Counted from the stretch's first letter, positions 54,524-64,000 are shown. The stretch: 64,000 nucleotides of DNA from Vogesella alkaliphila (GCF_014652475.1 NZ_BMYW01000001.1:356523-420522), one strand, 5' to 3'. A program made the numbers and translations. Notes: a model not told the origin generated them from the sequence alone.

Positions 54524-57016
54524 GTGTCGTTTTCCCGATCCGTCGAGTCCATCCTGTCACGCCAGGTGCTGAGCTGCCTGCCCACCGCCACGGTGAGCGA
54601 GGCGGCTTTTGCCATGTGTCGCGAGCGCTGCGGCGCCATCATCGTGATGGACGAGGGCGGGCAGCCGATCGGGGTGTGGACCGAGAGCGACGCGGTGCGA
54701 CTGGACCTGCTGCAGCCTGACGTGGCCGCGACGCCGGTGGCGGCGGTGATGTCGTCGCCGGTACGCACCATTGCCGCCAATGCCACCATCCAGGAAGTCA
54801 CCGCGCTGCTGCACAAGCAGCGCATGCGCCATCTGGTGGTGACCGAGCCGGGCTGCGACCGCGTGATGGGCGTGGTGTCGACCACCGACATCGTCATCAA
54901 CCAGGAGGCCGAGTTCTTCCTGCGCCTGAAACGACTGGACGCGATGGTGCACGTGCCGCTGGCCACCATCGCCGCCAGCGCCGATATCGGGGCGGCCACC
55001 CGGCTGATGCGCGAGCACAAGGCCGAGGCGCTGGGCGTGACCTACGCCGACGGCAGCTGGGGCATTCTCACCCAGCGCGACATGCTGCAGCACCTGGCGC
55101 AGCCGCGCGGCGGCCTGACGGTGGCCGATCTAGCCAGCCATCCGCTGCGCACGGTGCCGGTGCACATGACGCTGCTGGCGGCGCGCAAGGTGCTGCTGGA
55201 GCACCAGCTGCGCCATCTCGGCGTCACCGACGGCAGCGGCCAGCTGCTGACCATCATCGGCATGTCCGACATCCTCGCCACCATAGAGCAGGAATTCCTC
55301 GCCGAGCTGCACCACGCGCTGCGCGAGCGCGACGAGGCGCTGCTGCGCTCGCGGCAGAGCCTGCTGATGGCGGACAAGGTGTTCGAGTCGACGATGGAGG
55401 GCATCGTCATCACCGACAGCAAGGGGCTGATCCAGTCGGTCAACCCGGCGTTTTCCCGCATCACCGGCTACTCGCGCGACGAGGCGATCGGCCAGACCCC
55501 GGCCCTGCTCAAGTCCGGGCGCCAGTCGGCCGATTTCTACGAGCACATGTGGCGGCAGCTGAAGAGCGACGGCTTCTGGCAGGGCGAGGTGGTCAACCGC
55601 CGCAAGAACGGCCTGCTCTATACCGAACACCTGACCATCACCGCCATCGGCGACGATCAGGGCGTGACCCAGCACTACGTCGCGGTATTCGCCGACATCA
55701 CCCAGCGCAAGCAGGCGGAGGAGCGGCTGCACTTCCTCGCCAACCACGACGCACTGACCGGGCTGCCCAACCGCACCCTGTTTGCGGAAAAGCTGCAGGC
55801 TGCGGTGGAGCTGGCGCGCGAGCAGCAGCAGCGCTTCGCGCTGATGTTCATCGATCTGGACCGCTTCAAGCTGATCAACGACACGCTGGGACACCAGGCC
55901 GGCGACGAGCTGCTGGTGAAAATCTCGCAGCGGCTGCAGGAAGAGGCGCCGGGCAGCAGCACCGTGGCGCGCCTGGCCGGTGACGAGTTCACCATCCTGC
56001 TGCCCAATACCGGCAGCCTGACCACGCTGGCCAGCATGGCGCAGGACATGCTGGACGGTATCACCGGCGAGCTGGTGCTGGGCGGCAACAGCAAGGTGTT
56101 TGTCTCCGCCAGCCTCGGCATCGCGGTGTTTCCCGACGACGGCCGCACCGCCGACAGCCTGCTGGTCAACGCCGATGCCGCGATGTACCGCGCCAAGAAC
56201 CGCGGCAAGAACACCTTCCAGTTCTACACCGCCGACATGAATGCCAGCGCCATGGCGCGGCTGAAGCTGGAGTACAGCCTGCACCGCGCACTGATCAAGG
56301 ACGAGTTCCAGGTCTGGTACCAGCCCAAGGTCGATCTCGCCAGCGGCGCGCTGGTGGGCATGGAGGCGCTGATCCGCTGGCAGCATCCGGAGATGGGTTT
56401 TGTGCCGCCGGTGGAGTTCATCCCGGTGGCCGAGGAGTGTGCGCTGATCGTGCCGATCGGCGCCTGGGTGCTGCAGGAAGCCTGCCGCCAGGCCAAGCTG
56501 TGGGCCGACCGTTGCGGCTTTGGCGGCCGGGTGGCGGTCAACCTGTCCGGTCGCCAGATCAAGTTCGGCAACATCGTGGAAACGGTGGCGCAGGTGCTGC
56601 AGCAGACCGGCCTGCCGCCGTCGCAGCTGGAGCTGGAGATCACCGAAAGCACAGCGATGGACAGCGACGGCGAGGTGATGAAAGCGCTGGAAGGGCTGCG
56701 CGCGATGGGCATCACGCTGGCGATCGACGATTTCGGCACCGGCTATTCCTCGCTGGCCTACCTCAAGCGCCTGCCGGTGCAGGTGCTGAAGATCGACCGC
56801 TCCTTCATCAAGGACCTGGATCGCGACAAGGACGATGCCGCCATCGCCTCGGCGGTGATCTCGCTGGGCCGCAGCCTGGGGCTGTCCATCGTGGCCGAGG
56901 GCGTGGAAACGCCGGCCCACCGCGCGTTCCTGATCGAGCAGGGCTGTCACCAGGCGCAGGGCTACCTGTTCGGCAAGCCGCAGACCGCCGCCGATTTCCA
57001 GCACCTGCTGTGCTGA
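54524..57016 (+). CDS. CBS-PAS-GGDEF-EAL signalling protein
   Basis: Cytoplasmic c-di-GMP protein of 830 residues with four CBS motifs in two pairs (about 10-130 and 145-260), a PAS domain (about 285-400), a GGDEF domain (about 405-560) and an EAL domain (about 580-825). The GGDEF signature is AGDEF (LAGDEFTIL), a variant known in some active cyclases. The EAL domain keeps MEALIRW, the NLSGRQ block and DDFGTGYSSL, so it may be an active phosphodiesterase. CBS pairs usually bind adenine nucleotides, so energy sensing is plausible. GTG start. No membrane segments. Confidence 0.92.
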   Translation: MSFSRSVESILSRQVLSCLPTATVSEAAFAMCRERCGAIIVMDEGGQPIGVWTESDAVRLDLLQPDVAATPVAAVMSSPVRTIAANATIQEVTALLHKQRMRHLVVTEPGCDRVMGVVSTTDIVINQEAEFFLRLKRLDAMVHVPLATIAASADIGAATRLMREHKAEALGVTYADGSWGILTQRDMLQHLAQPRGGLTVADLASHPLRTVPVHMTLLAARKVLLEHQLRHLGVTDGSGQLLTIIGMSDILATIEQEFLAELHHALRERDEALLRSRQSLLMADKVFESTMEGIVITDSKGLIQSVNPAFSRITGYSRDEAIGQTPALLKSGRQSADFYEHMWRQLKSDGFWQGEVVNRRKNGLLYTEHLTITAIGDDQGVTQHYVAVFADITQRKQAEERLHFLANHDALTGLPNRTLFAEKLQAAVELAREQQQRFALMFIDLDRFKLINDTLGHQAGDELLVKISQRLQEEAPGSSTVARLAGDEFTILLPNTGSLTTLASMAQDMLDGITGELVLGGNSKVFVSASLGIAVFPDDGRTADSLLVNADAAMYRAKNRGKNTFQFYTADMNASAMARLKLEYSLHRALIKDEFQVWYQPKVDLASGALVGMEALIRWQHPEMGFVPPVEFIPVAEECALIVPIGAWVLQEACRQAKLWADRCGFGGRVAVNLSGRQIKFGNIVETVAQVLQQTGLPPSQLELEITESTAMDSDGEVMKALEGLRAMGITLAIDDFGTGYSSLAYLKRLPVQVLKIDRSFIKDLDRDKDDAAIASAVISLGRSLGLSIVAEGVETPAHRAFLIEQGCHQAQGYLFGKPQTAADFQHLLC

Positions 57017-57048
57017 CCGTCCCCGGCTGATGCCGGAGCCGGACGCAA

Positions 57049-57075
57049 AAAAGCCGACGCGACGCGTCGGCTTTT
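57049..57075 (+). terminator. Rho-independent terminator after the GGDEF/EAL gene
   Basis: AAAAGCCGACGC paired with GCGTCGGCTTTT, a three-base loop. Confidence 0.85.
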
Positions 57076-57079
57076 GCTG

Positions 57080-57112
57080 CAAGGTTGGCCGCAACGCTTG
57101 CGGCCAACCTTG
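57080..57112. repeat. Inverted pair of uptake-like word
   Basis: Copies at 57083-57093 (plus) and 57099-57109 (minus) within perfect 15-base arms CAAGGTTGGCCGCAA / TTGCGGCCAACCTTG, three bases apart. It is the clearest example of the full extended word, between converging genes. Confidence 0.9.
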
Positions 57113-57121
57113 TGCTCGACG

Positions 57122-58411
<1,290 letters not shown>

Positions 58412-59731
58412 TCAGTCCTGTTTCTTTATATTGGCTTGTTCATCCAGCTGGCGTAAAAACGCCAGCTTGTCGGCAATCTTGCCCTCCAGCCCGCGCGGCA
58501 CCGGCTCATACCAGCGCACGTCTTCCAGGCCTTCCGGCATATAGGTTTCGCCCGCCGCATAGGCGTGCGGCTCGTCGTGGGCGTAGCGGTAGTCGTGGCC
58601 GTAGCCCAGCTCTTTCATCAGCCGGGTCGGCGCATTACGCAAGTGTACTGGCACCGGGCGCGAGTTGTCGCCTGCCACGAAGGCGCGGGCGGCATTATAC
58701 GCCTTGTAGCCGGCATTGCTCTTGGCGGCGATGGCGAGATAGATCACCGCCTGTCCCAGCGCCAGCTCGCCCTCCGGGCTGCCCAGCCGCTCGTAGGTGA
58801 GGGCGGCGTCGTTCGCGATCTGCATCGCGCGCGGATCGGCGAGGCCGATGTCTTCCCACGCCATGCGCACGATGCGTCGCGCCAGGTAGCGCGGGTCGGC
58901 GCCGCCGTCCAGCATGCGGGCGAGCCAGTACAGCGCGGCGTCGGGATTGGAGCCGCGCACCGACTTGTGCAGCGCGGAGATCTGGTCGTAGAACGCGTCG
59001 CCGCCCTTGTCGAAGCGGCGCGCGTTGACGCTGAGCACCTCGCCGAGGAAGGCGCTGTCGATGCGGCCAACCTTGCGCGCCAGCGCCGCGGTGCGGGTCT
59101 GCTCCAGCAGGTTGAGGAAACGGCGTGCGTCGCCGTCGGCGTAGCCGGCCAGCGCGTCGCGGGCGCCGTCGTCAAATGTCAGTCCGTCCAGTGCGCCGCT
59201 CGCCTCGGCACGCTTGAACAGCGCCAGCAGCTCGTCCTTGTTCAAGGATTGCAGCACGTACACCTGCGCCCGCGACAGCAGCGCGGCGTTGACCTCGAAG
59301 GACGGGTTTTCGGTGGTGGCGCCGATGAAGGTGAGCAGCCCGGATTCGACGAAGGGCAGGAAGGCGTCCTGCTGGCTCTTGTTGAAGCGGTGCACCTCGT
59401 CGACGAACAGGATGGTGCGGCGGCCGCTGCGCTGCAGCGTGGCGTGCGCGCGTTCCACCGCCTCGCGGATGTCCTTGACGCCGGACAGCACCGCCGACAG
59501 CGGGATGAAGTCGGCGTCGAAGGCGCCGGCGAGGATGCGCGCCAGCGTGGTCTTGCCGACGCCGGGCGGCCCCCACAGGATCATCGAGTGCGGCACCTGC
59601 GCCTCGATCGCCATGCGCAGCGGCTTGCCGGGGCCGATCAGGTGTTGCTGGCCGATGACGTCGTCGAGCGAACTCGGGCGCAGCGCTTCGGCCAGCGGCT
59701 TGTGGGGTTCTTTGGCAAACAGGTCGTTCAT
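58412..59731 (-). CDS. rarA: Replication-associated recombination protein A
   Basis: AAA+ ATPase of the RarA/MgsA/WRNIP1 family acting at stalled forks, 439 residues. Walker A GPPGVGKTTLARIL, Walker B LFVDEVHRFN, a sensor region TTENPSF and the C-terminal MgsA domain (GGADPRYLARRIVRMA) are present. It lies directly upstream of serS, a frequent arrangement in proteobacteria (often lolA-rarA-serS). Confidence 0.95.
   Translation of the reverse strand: MNDLFAKEPHKPLAEALRPSSLDDVIGQQHLIGPGKPLRMAIEAQVPHSMILWGPPGVGKTTLARILAGAFDADFIPLSAVLSGVKDIREAVERAHATLQRSGRRTILFVDEVHRFNKSQQDAFLPFVESGLLTFIGATTENPSFEVNAALLSRAQVYVLQSLNKDELLALFKRAEASGALDGLTFDDGARDALAGYADGDARRFLNLLEQTRTAALARKVGRIDSAFLGEVLSVNARRFDKGGDAFYDQISALHKSVRGSNPDAALYWLARMLDGGADPRYLARRIVRMAWEDIGLADPRAMQIANDAALTYERLGSPEGELALGQAVIYLAIAAKSNAGYKAYNAARAFVAGDNSRPVPVHLRNAPTRLMKELGYGHDYRYAHDEPHAYAAGETYMPEGLEDVRWYEPVPRGLEGKIADKLAFLRQLDEQANIKKQD
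59062..59072 (-). repeat. Uptake-like word inside rarA
   Basis: Exact minus-strand copy in the extended CAAGGTTGGCCGCA; rarA reads it as KVGRI. Confidence 0.65.
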
Positions 59732-59861
59732 GCGCTGATTTTACGTGCAAACCGGTATTTGTGCCGCGCCGATCGCGTGGCCATGCACGCAGCTGGCATG
59801 GCGGCCGGCAAGCAGTGCTAGAATCCGGCGACCGTCCCCCCACCCTGCGAGTTTTCCGGCC

Positions 59862-60545
59862 ATGACCCCGATGTTGTCCCTGTTTGTGAGCAAGTACCTG
59901 TTCGTGCTGGCGGCGCTGCTGCCCATCATCAATCCGCCCGGGCTGGTGCCGTTCTTCATCTCGCTGACCTCGCACAACAGCAATGCGCAGCGCGCCTTCC
60001 TGGCGCGGCGGATCGCGATCTACTGCTTCCTGTTGCTGCTGGGCAGCATGTATATCGGCGGCGTGGTGCTGGAATTCTTCGGCGTGTCGCTGCCGGTGGT
60101 GCAGGTGTCCGGCGGCCTGCTGATCACCATCGCCGCCTGGCGCATGCTCAACGACGCGCCGGCGGAGGCGTCGCCGCAGCTGGCGCAGGGCGAGCACCGT
60201 GAGGCGCTGAAGCAGCGCGCCTTCTATCCGCTGACCTTTCCGCTGACGGTGGGGCCGGGCTCGATCTCGGTGGCGATCACCATCGGCGCCTCGCTGACCG
60301 GCACCGGTTCCGCGCTGGCGCGCTACACCATCGCGCCGGTGGCGAGCCTGGCGGCGGTGGCCACCATTTGCCTCGCGATCTGGGTGTGCCTGCGCAATGC
60401 CGACAAGCTGTTCCGCTATCTGGGGCAGACCGGTTCGGTGGTGTTCCTGCGCCTGACCGCCTTCATCCTGCTGTGCCTGGGGGTGCAGATCATCTGGATG
60501 GGGCTCAGCGGCCTGCTGGAGCCGCTGCTGGCGGTGCGGCGCTAA
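59862..60545 (+). CDS. MarC/YhgN-family membrane protein
   Basis: Inner-membrane protein of 227 residues with about six helices. ATG 59862 starts just ahead of the first helix; the family's INPPGLVPFF block and FPLTVGPGSISVAI block are present. The MarC family has no settled function. A hairpin terminator follows. It is divergent from rarA. Confidence 0.9.
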   Translation: MTPMLSLFVSKYLFVLAALLPIINPPGLVPFFISLTSHNSNAQRAFLARRIAIYCFLLLLGSMYIGGVVLEFFGVSLPVVQVSGGLLITIAAWRMLNDAPAEASPQLAQGEHREALKQRAFYPLTFPLTVGPGSISVAITIGASLTGTGSALARYTIAPVASLAAVATICLAIWVCLRNADKLFRYLGQTGSVVFLRLTAFILLCLGVQIIWMGLSGLLEPLLAVRR

Positions 60546-60570
60546 AGCTTGGCCGCAAGCGGATGACAGG

Positions 60571-60591
60571 GCGCGCTACGGCGCGCTTTTT
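60571..60591 (+). terminator. Terminator after the MarC-family gene
   Basis: GCGCGC-TACG-GCGCGC followed by TTTTT. It overlaps the end of the converging SemiSWEET gene. Confidence 0.75.
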
Positions 60592-60857
60592 GCTGTGCGC
60601 GTGCGCAAGACCTCGCGCAGCTTCATGACCAGGATCACCGACGACAGCAGCATCGACAGCGCGTTGGCCAGCACCACCGGCAGCGCCGCGATGGAGAGGC
60701 CGTACAGCAGCCAGGTGCCGGTGCCGCACACCAACATCAGGTACATCGACAATGAAATACTGTGCGTGTCGCGGGTGCGCAGGGTGTGTAGCACCTGCGG
60801 CAAGAGGCTGCCGGTGGTGAGCAGGGCGGCGAGATAGCCAAGTTGCGTGGTGTCCAT
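60576..60857 (-). CDS. SemiSWEET-type PQ-loop transporter
   Basis: Very small membrane protein of 93 residues with three helices, the length of bacterial SemiSWEET half-transporters that dimerise to move sugars. The PQ motif lies in GSLLPQVLHTLRTRDT. The rest fits the MtN3/PQ-loop fold. The start at 60857 is reasonable. Sugar transport is inferred from family. Confidence 0.88.
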   Translation of the reverse strand: MDTTQLGYLAALLTTGSLLPQVLHTLRTRDTHSISLSMYLMLVCGTGTWLLYGLSIAALPVVLANALSMLLSSVILVMKLREVLRTRTAKSAP

Positions 60858-61020
60858 GGCGTGCTACCGGAGAGGTCAGACGGTGAGTGAAGGCTGCCGT
60901 CCATTCTGCGGCAGCGGCCGTTGGAAGCGAAGCGCCATATCACCATAGCATATCCGGAACAGGCTGTTCTGTTGCGGCACCGGCAGCAAGGCGTACAATG
61001 CGCGGCTTGCCTCGTCCGGA

Positions 61021-61788
61021 ATGCTATTGATGTTGACTTTGTCGTTTTTGTGCGCGTTTGCGTTTCTTGCCGGTCTGATCGACGCCGCCGTCGGCGGTGG
61101 CGGCCTGATCCAGATCCCGGCGCTGTTCAATGCGCTGCCGAATGCCTCGGTGCCGGCGCTGTTCGGGACCAACAAGATGGCCTCGGCGATGGGCACGCTG
61201 TCGGCGGCCCGTTCCTACCTGCGTCAGGTCACCATCCCGTGGCGGCTGGTACTGCCGGCGGCGGCGGCGGCGTTCGTGATGTCGTTCGCCGGCGCGGCGG
61301 CGGTGAGCCTGATCCCGGCGACGGTGATGCGGCCGCTGGTGCTGGTGCTGCTGATCGTGATGGCGGTGTACACCTTCCGCAAGAAGACCCTCGGCGCGGT
61401 GCATGCGCCGGTGGCGATCGGCCGCCGCGAGCTGGTGGTCGGCCTGCTGATCGGCGGCGCCATCGGCTTTTACGACGGCCTGTTCGGGCCGGGCACCGGC
61501 AGCTTCCTGATGTTCTTGTTCGTGCGCTTTTTCGCCTTCGACTTCCTGCACGCCTCGGCCTCGGCCAAGGTGGTCAACCTGTCGACCAATATCGCGGCGC
61601 TGAGCTTCTTCATCCCGACCGGCAACGTGCTGTTCGGCTACGCGCTGCCGATGGCGGTGTGCAATGTCGCCGGCGCCATGGTCGGCTCGCACATCGCGAT
61701 GCGCAAGGGCGCCGGCTTCGTGCGCATCCTGTTCCTGCTGCTGGTCAGCGTGCTGATCCTGAAGCTGGCCTACGACATGCTGAAGTAA
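61021..61788 (+). CDS. TSUP-family (TauE/SafE) membrane permease
   Basis: Inner-membrane permease of 255 residues with about eight helices. The family glycine block GLIDAAVGGGGLIQIPAL is near the N-terminus, and the second half contains GAIGFYDGLFGPGTGSFLMF. TSUP members move sulfite or other small sulfonates and related anions; substrate unknown here. ATG 61021 is used, with 61030 as an alternative. Confidence 0.9.
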   Translation: MLLMLTLSFLCAFAFLAGLIDAAVGGGGLIQIPALFNALPNASVPALFGTNKMASAMGTLSAARSYLRQVTIPWRLVLPAAAAAFVMSFAGAAAVSLIPATVMRPLVLVLLIVMAVYTFRKKTLGAVHAPVAIGRRELVVGLLIGGAIGFYDGLFGPGTGSFLMFLFVRFFAFDFLHASASAKVVNLSTNIAALSFFIPTGNVLFGYALPMAVCNVAGAMVGSHIAMRKGAGFVRILFLLLVSVLILKLAYDMLK

Positions 61789-61796
61789 GCGCCGCG

Positions 61797-61892
61797 AACA
61801 AAACCTCGCAGCGCACCTGAGCCAAGGCGCGCCGACGCAGACAGTACAAGTCGTACGGCAAGGCGGCGCAACGCAGGAGCAGGGGTTTTGTT
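61797..61892. repeat. Long imperfect palindrome (possible dispersed intergenic element)
   Basis: About 96 bases. Outer arms AACAAAACC and GGTTTTGTT match perfectly. Inner segments also pair in part (GCGCC.../...GGCGC, and GTAC-AAGTC-GTAC at the centre), so a long cruciform is possible. It lies between the TSUP gene and the converging DUF1289 gene. Only one copy is seen in the window, and its likeness to dispersed intergenic elements in betaproteobacteria is from memory. Confidence 0.6.
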
Positions 61893-61907
61893 AGTGGCGC
61901 TAAGCGG

Positions 61908-62246
61908 TCAGCGCGTTGCGGCCAACTGTTGCAGACAGGCCGGGCACAGGCAGTCGCCGCCGCTGTCGGCGCTGGCCAGCGGCGGCAGGGCCATGCACCA
62001 GCAGCCCCCCTTGTCGCCGCCTGTGCCGCAGTGGAAAGGTTGGCCGCAACGGCCGCAGTTCAGTTCGCGCAGCGGCAAGGGCTGGCGCAGGCTGGCGATG
62101 CGCTGCAACGCCGCCTGTTTCTCCGCCTTGCTGGCCGAGCCCCAGCCGCTGATCTCCGCCAGCGTGCGCAGGCAGCCGGTGCAGTAGCGGCCGCTGGCAT
62201 CGAGCCGGCATTGCTTGACGCAGGGCGAGGCGATGTCCTCAGTCAT
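61908..62246 (-). CDS. DUF1289 and cysteine-rich CWC fusion protein
   Basis: Small protein of 112 residues with two cysteine-rich parts. The N-terminal DUF1289 domain has SPCVKQCRLDASGRYCTGC and TLAEISGW. The C-terminal CWC part has CGRCGQPFHCG, CWCM and CLCPACL. Both are probably metal-binding; roles unknown. The start at 62246 overlaps the stop of the HutD-like gene, so they may be cotranscribed. Confidence 0.85.
   Translation of the reverse strand: MTEDIASPCVKQCRLDASGRYCTGCLRTLAEISGWGSASKAEKQAALQRIASLRQPLPLRELNCGRCGQPFHCGTGGDKGGCWCMALPPLASADSGGDCLCPACLQQLAATR
62038..62048 (+). repeat. Uptake-like word inside the DUF1289 gene
   Basis: Exact copy within AAGGTTGGCCGCAA, opposite to the gene, which reads it as CGQPF. 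Confidence 0.65.
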
Positions 62247-62838
62247 CGCCGTCGGTCCCCGCATCCCCAAACACGACATGCGCCAGCAGTAGTTGGCAGG
62301 CGTTGTCGCTGTGCAGCTGCAGCGTGCCGGCCTGCTCCCGCCATAGCAGGTCGAACGGCCGCAGCCTGTCGCTGACTTCGCCACCATTCACCGTCACCGC
62401 GTCGCCCTGTGCCAGGAACAGCAGCAGCGGGCCGTCGTGCGCCAGCGTCAGGCTGCCGTCGAGCGACAGCCGTTCGGCGCGGTGCCGGCAGCGGCTGCGG
62501 CGGGTCATGATGTTGAAGTCGCGCACCTTGCCGGCTAGGCGCCGGCTGCTGATCGGCCATTCGCCGGCAAAGTGCAGCAGCGGGCTGTCCGTTTGCAGCG
62601 TGGCCAGTGGCGCACCGTCGCGCTGCAACTGCAGGCCGCCGCCTTCCAGCAGCGTCAGGGTGCGGTCGATGCCGTCGAAGCGCGAGAACGGGCCGTCGCT
62701 GTCGACATCGGCGACGCTGACGCGCAGCGCAAAGTCGTCAAGGTTGGCCGCAGCGGGGCGGATCAGCAGCTGGCGGGTGATGCCGCCGCCGTTTTTCCAC
62801 GGGCTGGGCGGGCAGTCGGCAAAGCGGACGATGTGCAT
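62239..62838 (-). CDS. HutD/Ves-family protein
   Basis: Bicupin-like protein of 199 residues of the HutD/Ves family, whose function is uncertain; some members are linked to histidine utilisation, others to cold stress. It starts MHIVRFADCPPSPWKNGGGITRQL, with the PWKNGGG motif typical of the family, and has LRVSVADVDSDGPFSRF. No hut genes are nearby. It overlaps the DUF1289 gene downstream. Confidence 0.88.
   Translation of the reverse strand: MHIVRFADCPPSPWKNGGGITRQLLIRPAAANLDDFALRVSVADVDSDGPFSRFDGIDRTLTLLEGGGLQLQRDGAPLATLQTDSPLLHFAGEWPISSRRLAGKVRDFNIMTRRSRCRHRAERLSLDGSLTLAHDGPLLLFLAQGDAVTVNGGEVSDRLRPFDLLWREQAGTLQLHSDNACQLLLAHVVFGDAGTDGDD
62742..62752 (+). repeat. Uptake-like word inside the HutD-like gene
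   Basis: Exact copy in the extended CAAGGTTGGCCGCA; the gene reads it within AAANLDD. Confidence 0.65.
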
Positions 62839-63196
62839 GAGGGTCGGGGCCGGACAGGGAAAGCGCGATGGTAGCACGCGGCCGGTGCCGGTCGCAGCGG
62901 GCAGGGTGCCGGCGCGCAAGCCTGGCCGCAACCCCTGGCGGGCGGAATTGACACAAAGCTGCCCCGCTGGGACAGCCGGCGGCGCGCGGCCCGTAGCCAT
63001 GGCCGCCGGCATGGCAGGATGTGCCGCCATGTCGCTTATCGGCGCAAGCCTGCGGCACAAACGTCAAGCTGCTTGCCGCAGCGCGGCGCGATGCCTCGTG
63101 ATAGACTTCTGTGTCCGGATTTTGTCACCCTGTCTGCCGGCCGGTAGCGACCCGTATGCTGCCGGCAGCAAGTCATTCAACACTTTGGAGCCCCGC
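62839..63196. other. Intergenic stretch before the aminotransferase gene
   Basis: About 360 bases, GC-rich. I see no convincing gene. The minus-strand reading upstream of the HutD-like start lacks family similarity. A TTGTCA (63122) and a palindrome CTGCCGGCAG (63159-63168) lie near the aminotransferase, but no clear promoter can be assigned. Confidence 0.5.
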
Positions 63197-64000
63197 ATGT
63201 CCTCTTCGATCTTCGCCGCCGTGGAAATGGCGCCGCGCGACCCGATTCTTGGCCTGAACGAAGCCTTCAACGCCGATACCCGTCCGACAAAAGTCAACCT
63301 GGGTGTCGGCGTTTATTACGACGACAACGGCAAGATCCCGCTGCTGGCCGCCGTGAAGGCCGCCGAAAAGGTGCGTCTGGAAGCGATGCCGCCGCGCGGC
63401 TACCAGCCGATCGAAGGCCCGGCCACCTACACCTTGGCGGTGCAGAACCTGCTGTTCGGCGCCGACAGCGCGCTGACCGCCGCCGGTCGCGTGGTGACCG
63501 CCGAAGCGCTGGGTGGTACCGGCGCCCTGAAGATCGGTGCCGACTTCCTGAAGCGCCTGAATGCTGACGCCAAGGTCTACATCAGCAACCCGTCGTGGGA
63601 AAACCACCGCGCGCTGTTCGAGTCCGCCGGCTTCACCGTTGAAAACTACCCGTACTACGACGAAGCGACCCGTGGCGTGAACTTCGAGGCGATGAAGGCC
63701 TTCCTGCTGGGCCTGGACGCTGGTTCCGTGATCGTGCTGCACGCCTGCTGCCACAACCCGACCGGCGCCGACCTGTCCGACGCCCAGTGGGCGGAAGTGG
63801 TGGACGCCTGCCGCAGCCGCGGTCTGGTGCCGTTCCTCGACATGGCCTACCAGGGCTTTGCCGACGGCATCGAGGCCGATGCGGTGGCGGTGCGCCTGTT
63901 CTCCGCCTCCGGCCTGCAGTTTTTCGTGTCCAGCTCCTTCTCCAAGAGCTTCTCGCTGTACGGCGAACGCGTCGGCGCGCTGTCCATCGTGACCGAGAGC
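63197..64000 (+). CDS. tyrB: Aromatic/aspartate aminotransferase, 5' part (cut by window end)
   Basis: PLP-dependent class I aminotransferase of the AspC/TyrB group; 268 codons are visible and the rest lies beyond the window. The N-terminus MSSSIFAAVEMAPRDPILGL, the CCHNPTGADL block and the PLP lysine in SSSFSKSFSLYGERVG are present. It transfers amino groups between aspartate, tyrosine or phenylalanine and 2-oxoglutarate. TyrB rather than AspC is a guess from typical annotation in this order. Upstream GGAG supports ATG 63197. Confidence 0.9.
   Translation, partial: MSSSIFAAVEMAPRDPILGLNEAFNADTRPTKVNLGVGVYYDDNGKIPLLAAVKAAEKVRLEAMPPRGYQPIEGPATYTLAVQNLLFGADSALTAAGRVVTAEALGGTGALKIGADFLKRLNADAKVYISNPSWENHRALFESAGFTVENYPYYDEATRGVNFEAMKAFLLGLDAGSVIVLHACCHNPTGADLSDAQWAEVVDACRSRGLVPFLDMAYQGFADGIEADAVAVRLFSASGLQFFVSSSFSKSFSLYGERVGALSIVTES

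Noticed and set aside
62839-63060. N-terminal extension of the HutD-like protein to 63060
   Set aside because: The added residues are Ala/Pro/Arg-rich and lie outside the conserved start MHIVRFADCPPSPW.

Overview
The window looks like the chromosome of a motile, free-living betaproteobacterium of the order Neisseriales, most likely a Chromobacteriaceae-type genus. This is inferred from protein style and content: H-NS-like protein, PhaR/phasin pair, YgfZ, RlmD, RimO, DsbD, a polar-type flagellar cluster and high GC. I see no plasmid, phage, insertion sequence, CRISPR array or rRNA. Almost all genes are intact. The last one, an aromatic/aspartate aminotransferase, runs off the right edge.

Layout. 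1-1900: lpxH, ppiB, ppiA (minus strand). 1981-4107: a near-perfect sigma-28 promoter driving an LPP20/FlgP-like lipoprotein and a FlgT-like protein. 4174-8064: a ferric-iron ABC importer (fbpABC type) behind a sigma-70 promoter that overlaps a Fur-like site. 8089-11597: pbpG, uvrB and a low-molecular-weight phosphatase. 11641-25005: a flagellar block made of a receiver-less CheB-type methylesterase, a sigma-54 response regulator (FleR/FlrC type) and fliEFGHIJKLMNOPQR, with an internal sigma-54 promoter before fliK. 25097-29700: yebC, glsA, an HD hydrolase, arfB, a GAF protein and ribA. 30347-30587: tRNA-Ala(GGC), tRNA-Glu(UUC), tRNA-Ala(GGC). 30655-38016: an L,D-transpeptidase, rlmD, dsbD, an alpha/beta hydrolase and mnmC. 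38222-43472: acetate uptake and activation (yjcH-actP-acs) with a divergent LysR regulator. 43503-50978: an unknown small protein, a DMT exporter, ygfZ, an H-NS-like protein, a PilZ-like protein, an M14 carboxypeptidase, then phasin and phaR divergently. 51078-61788: rimO, two pirins, a CBS-PAS-GGDEF-EAL protein with a Fur-like box, serS, rarA, MarC, SemiSWEET and a TSUP permease. 61797-64000: a long palindromic element, a DUF1289/CWC protein, a HutD/Ves protein and the partial aminotransferase.

The most unusual signal is a short word, GGTTGGCCGCA (extended CAAGGTTGGCCGCAA), which I count 26 times exactly on the two strands. Ten copies form five inverted pairs in the gaps just after genes, where they make perfect hairpins. 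A sixth pair is fused into a 22-bp palindrome. The remaining copies lie singly, mostly inside genes, in different reading frames and both orientations. By hand, well under one copy would be expected by chance. The arrangement closely parallels the DNA uptake sequences of Neisseriaceae, which also sit as inverted pairs doubling as terminators, but the word is different. I propose it as a candidate uptake-type or chromosome-organising word of this lineage.

How the parts fit: flagellar genes in two places share alternative sigma factors (sigma-28 for the FlgP/FlgT pair, sigma-54 for fliK), and the FleR-like activator sits next to its likely targets. PHA granule genes, acetate assimilation and c-di-GMP proteins are consistent with a flexible environmental lifestyle.
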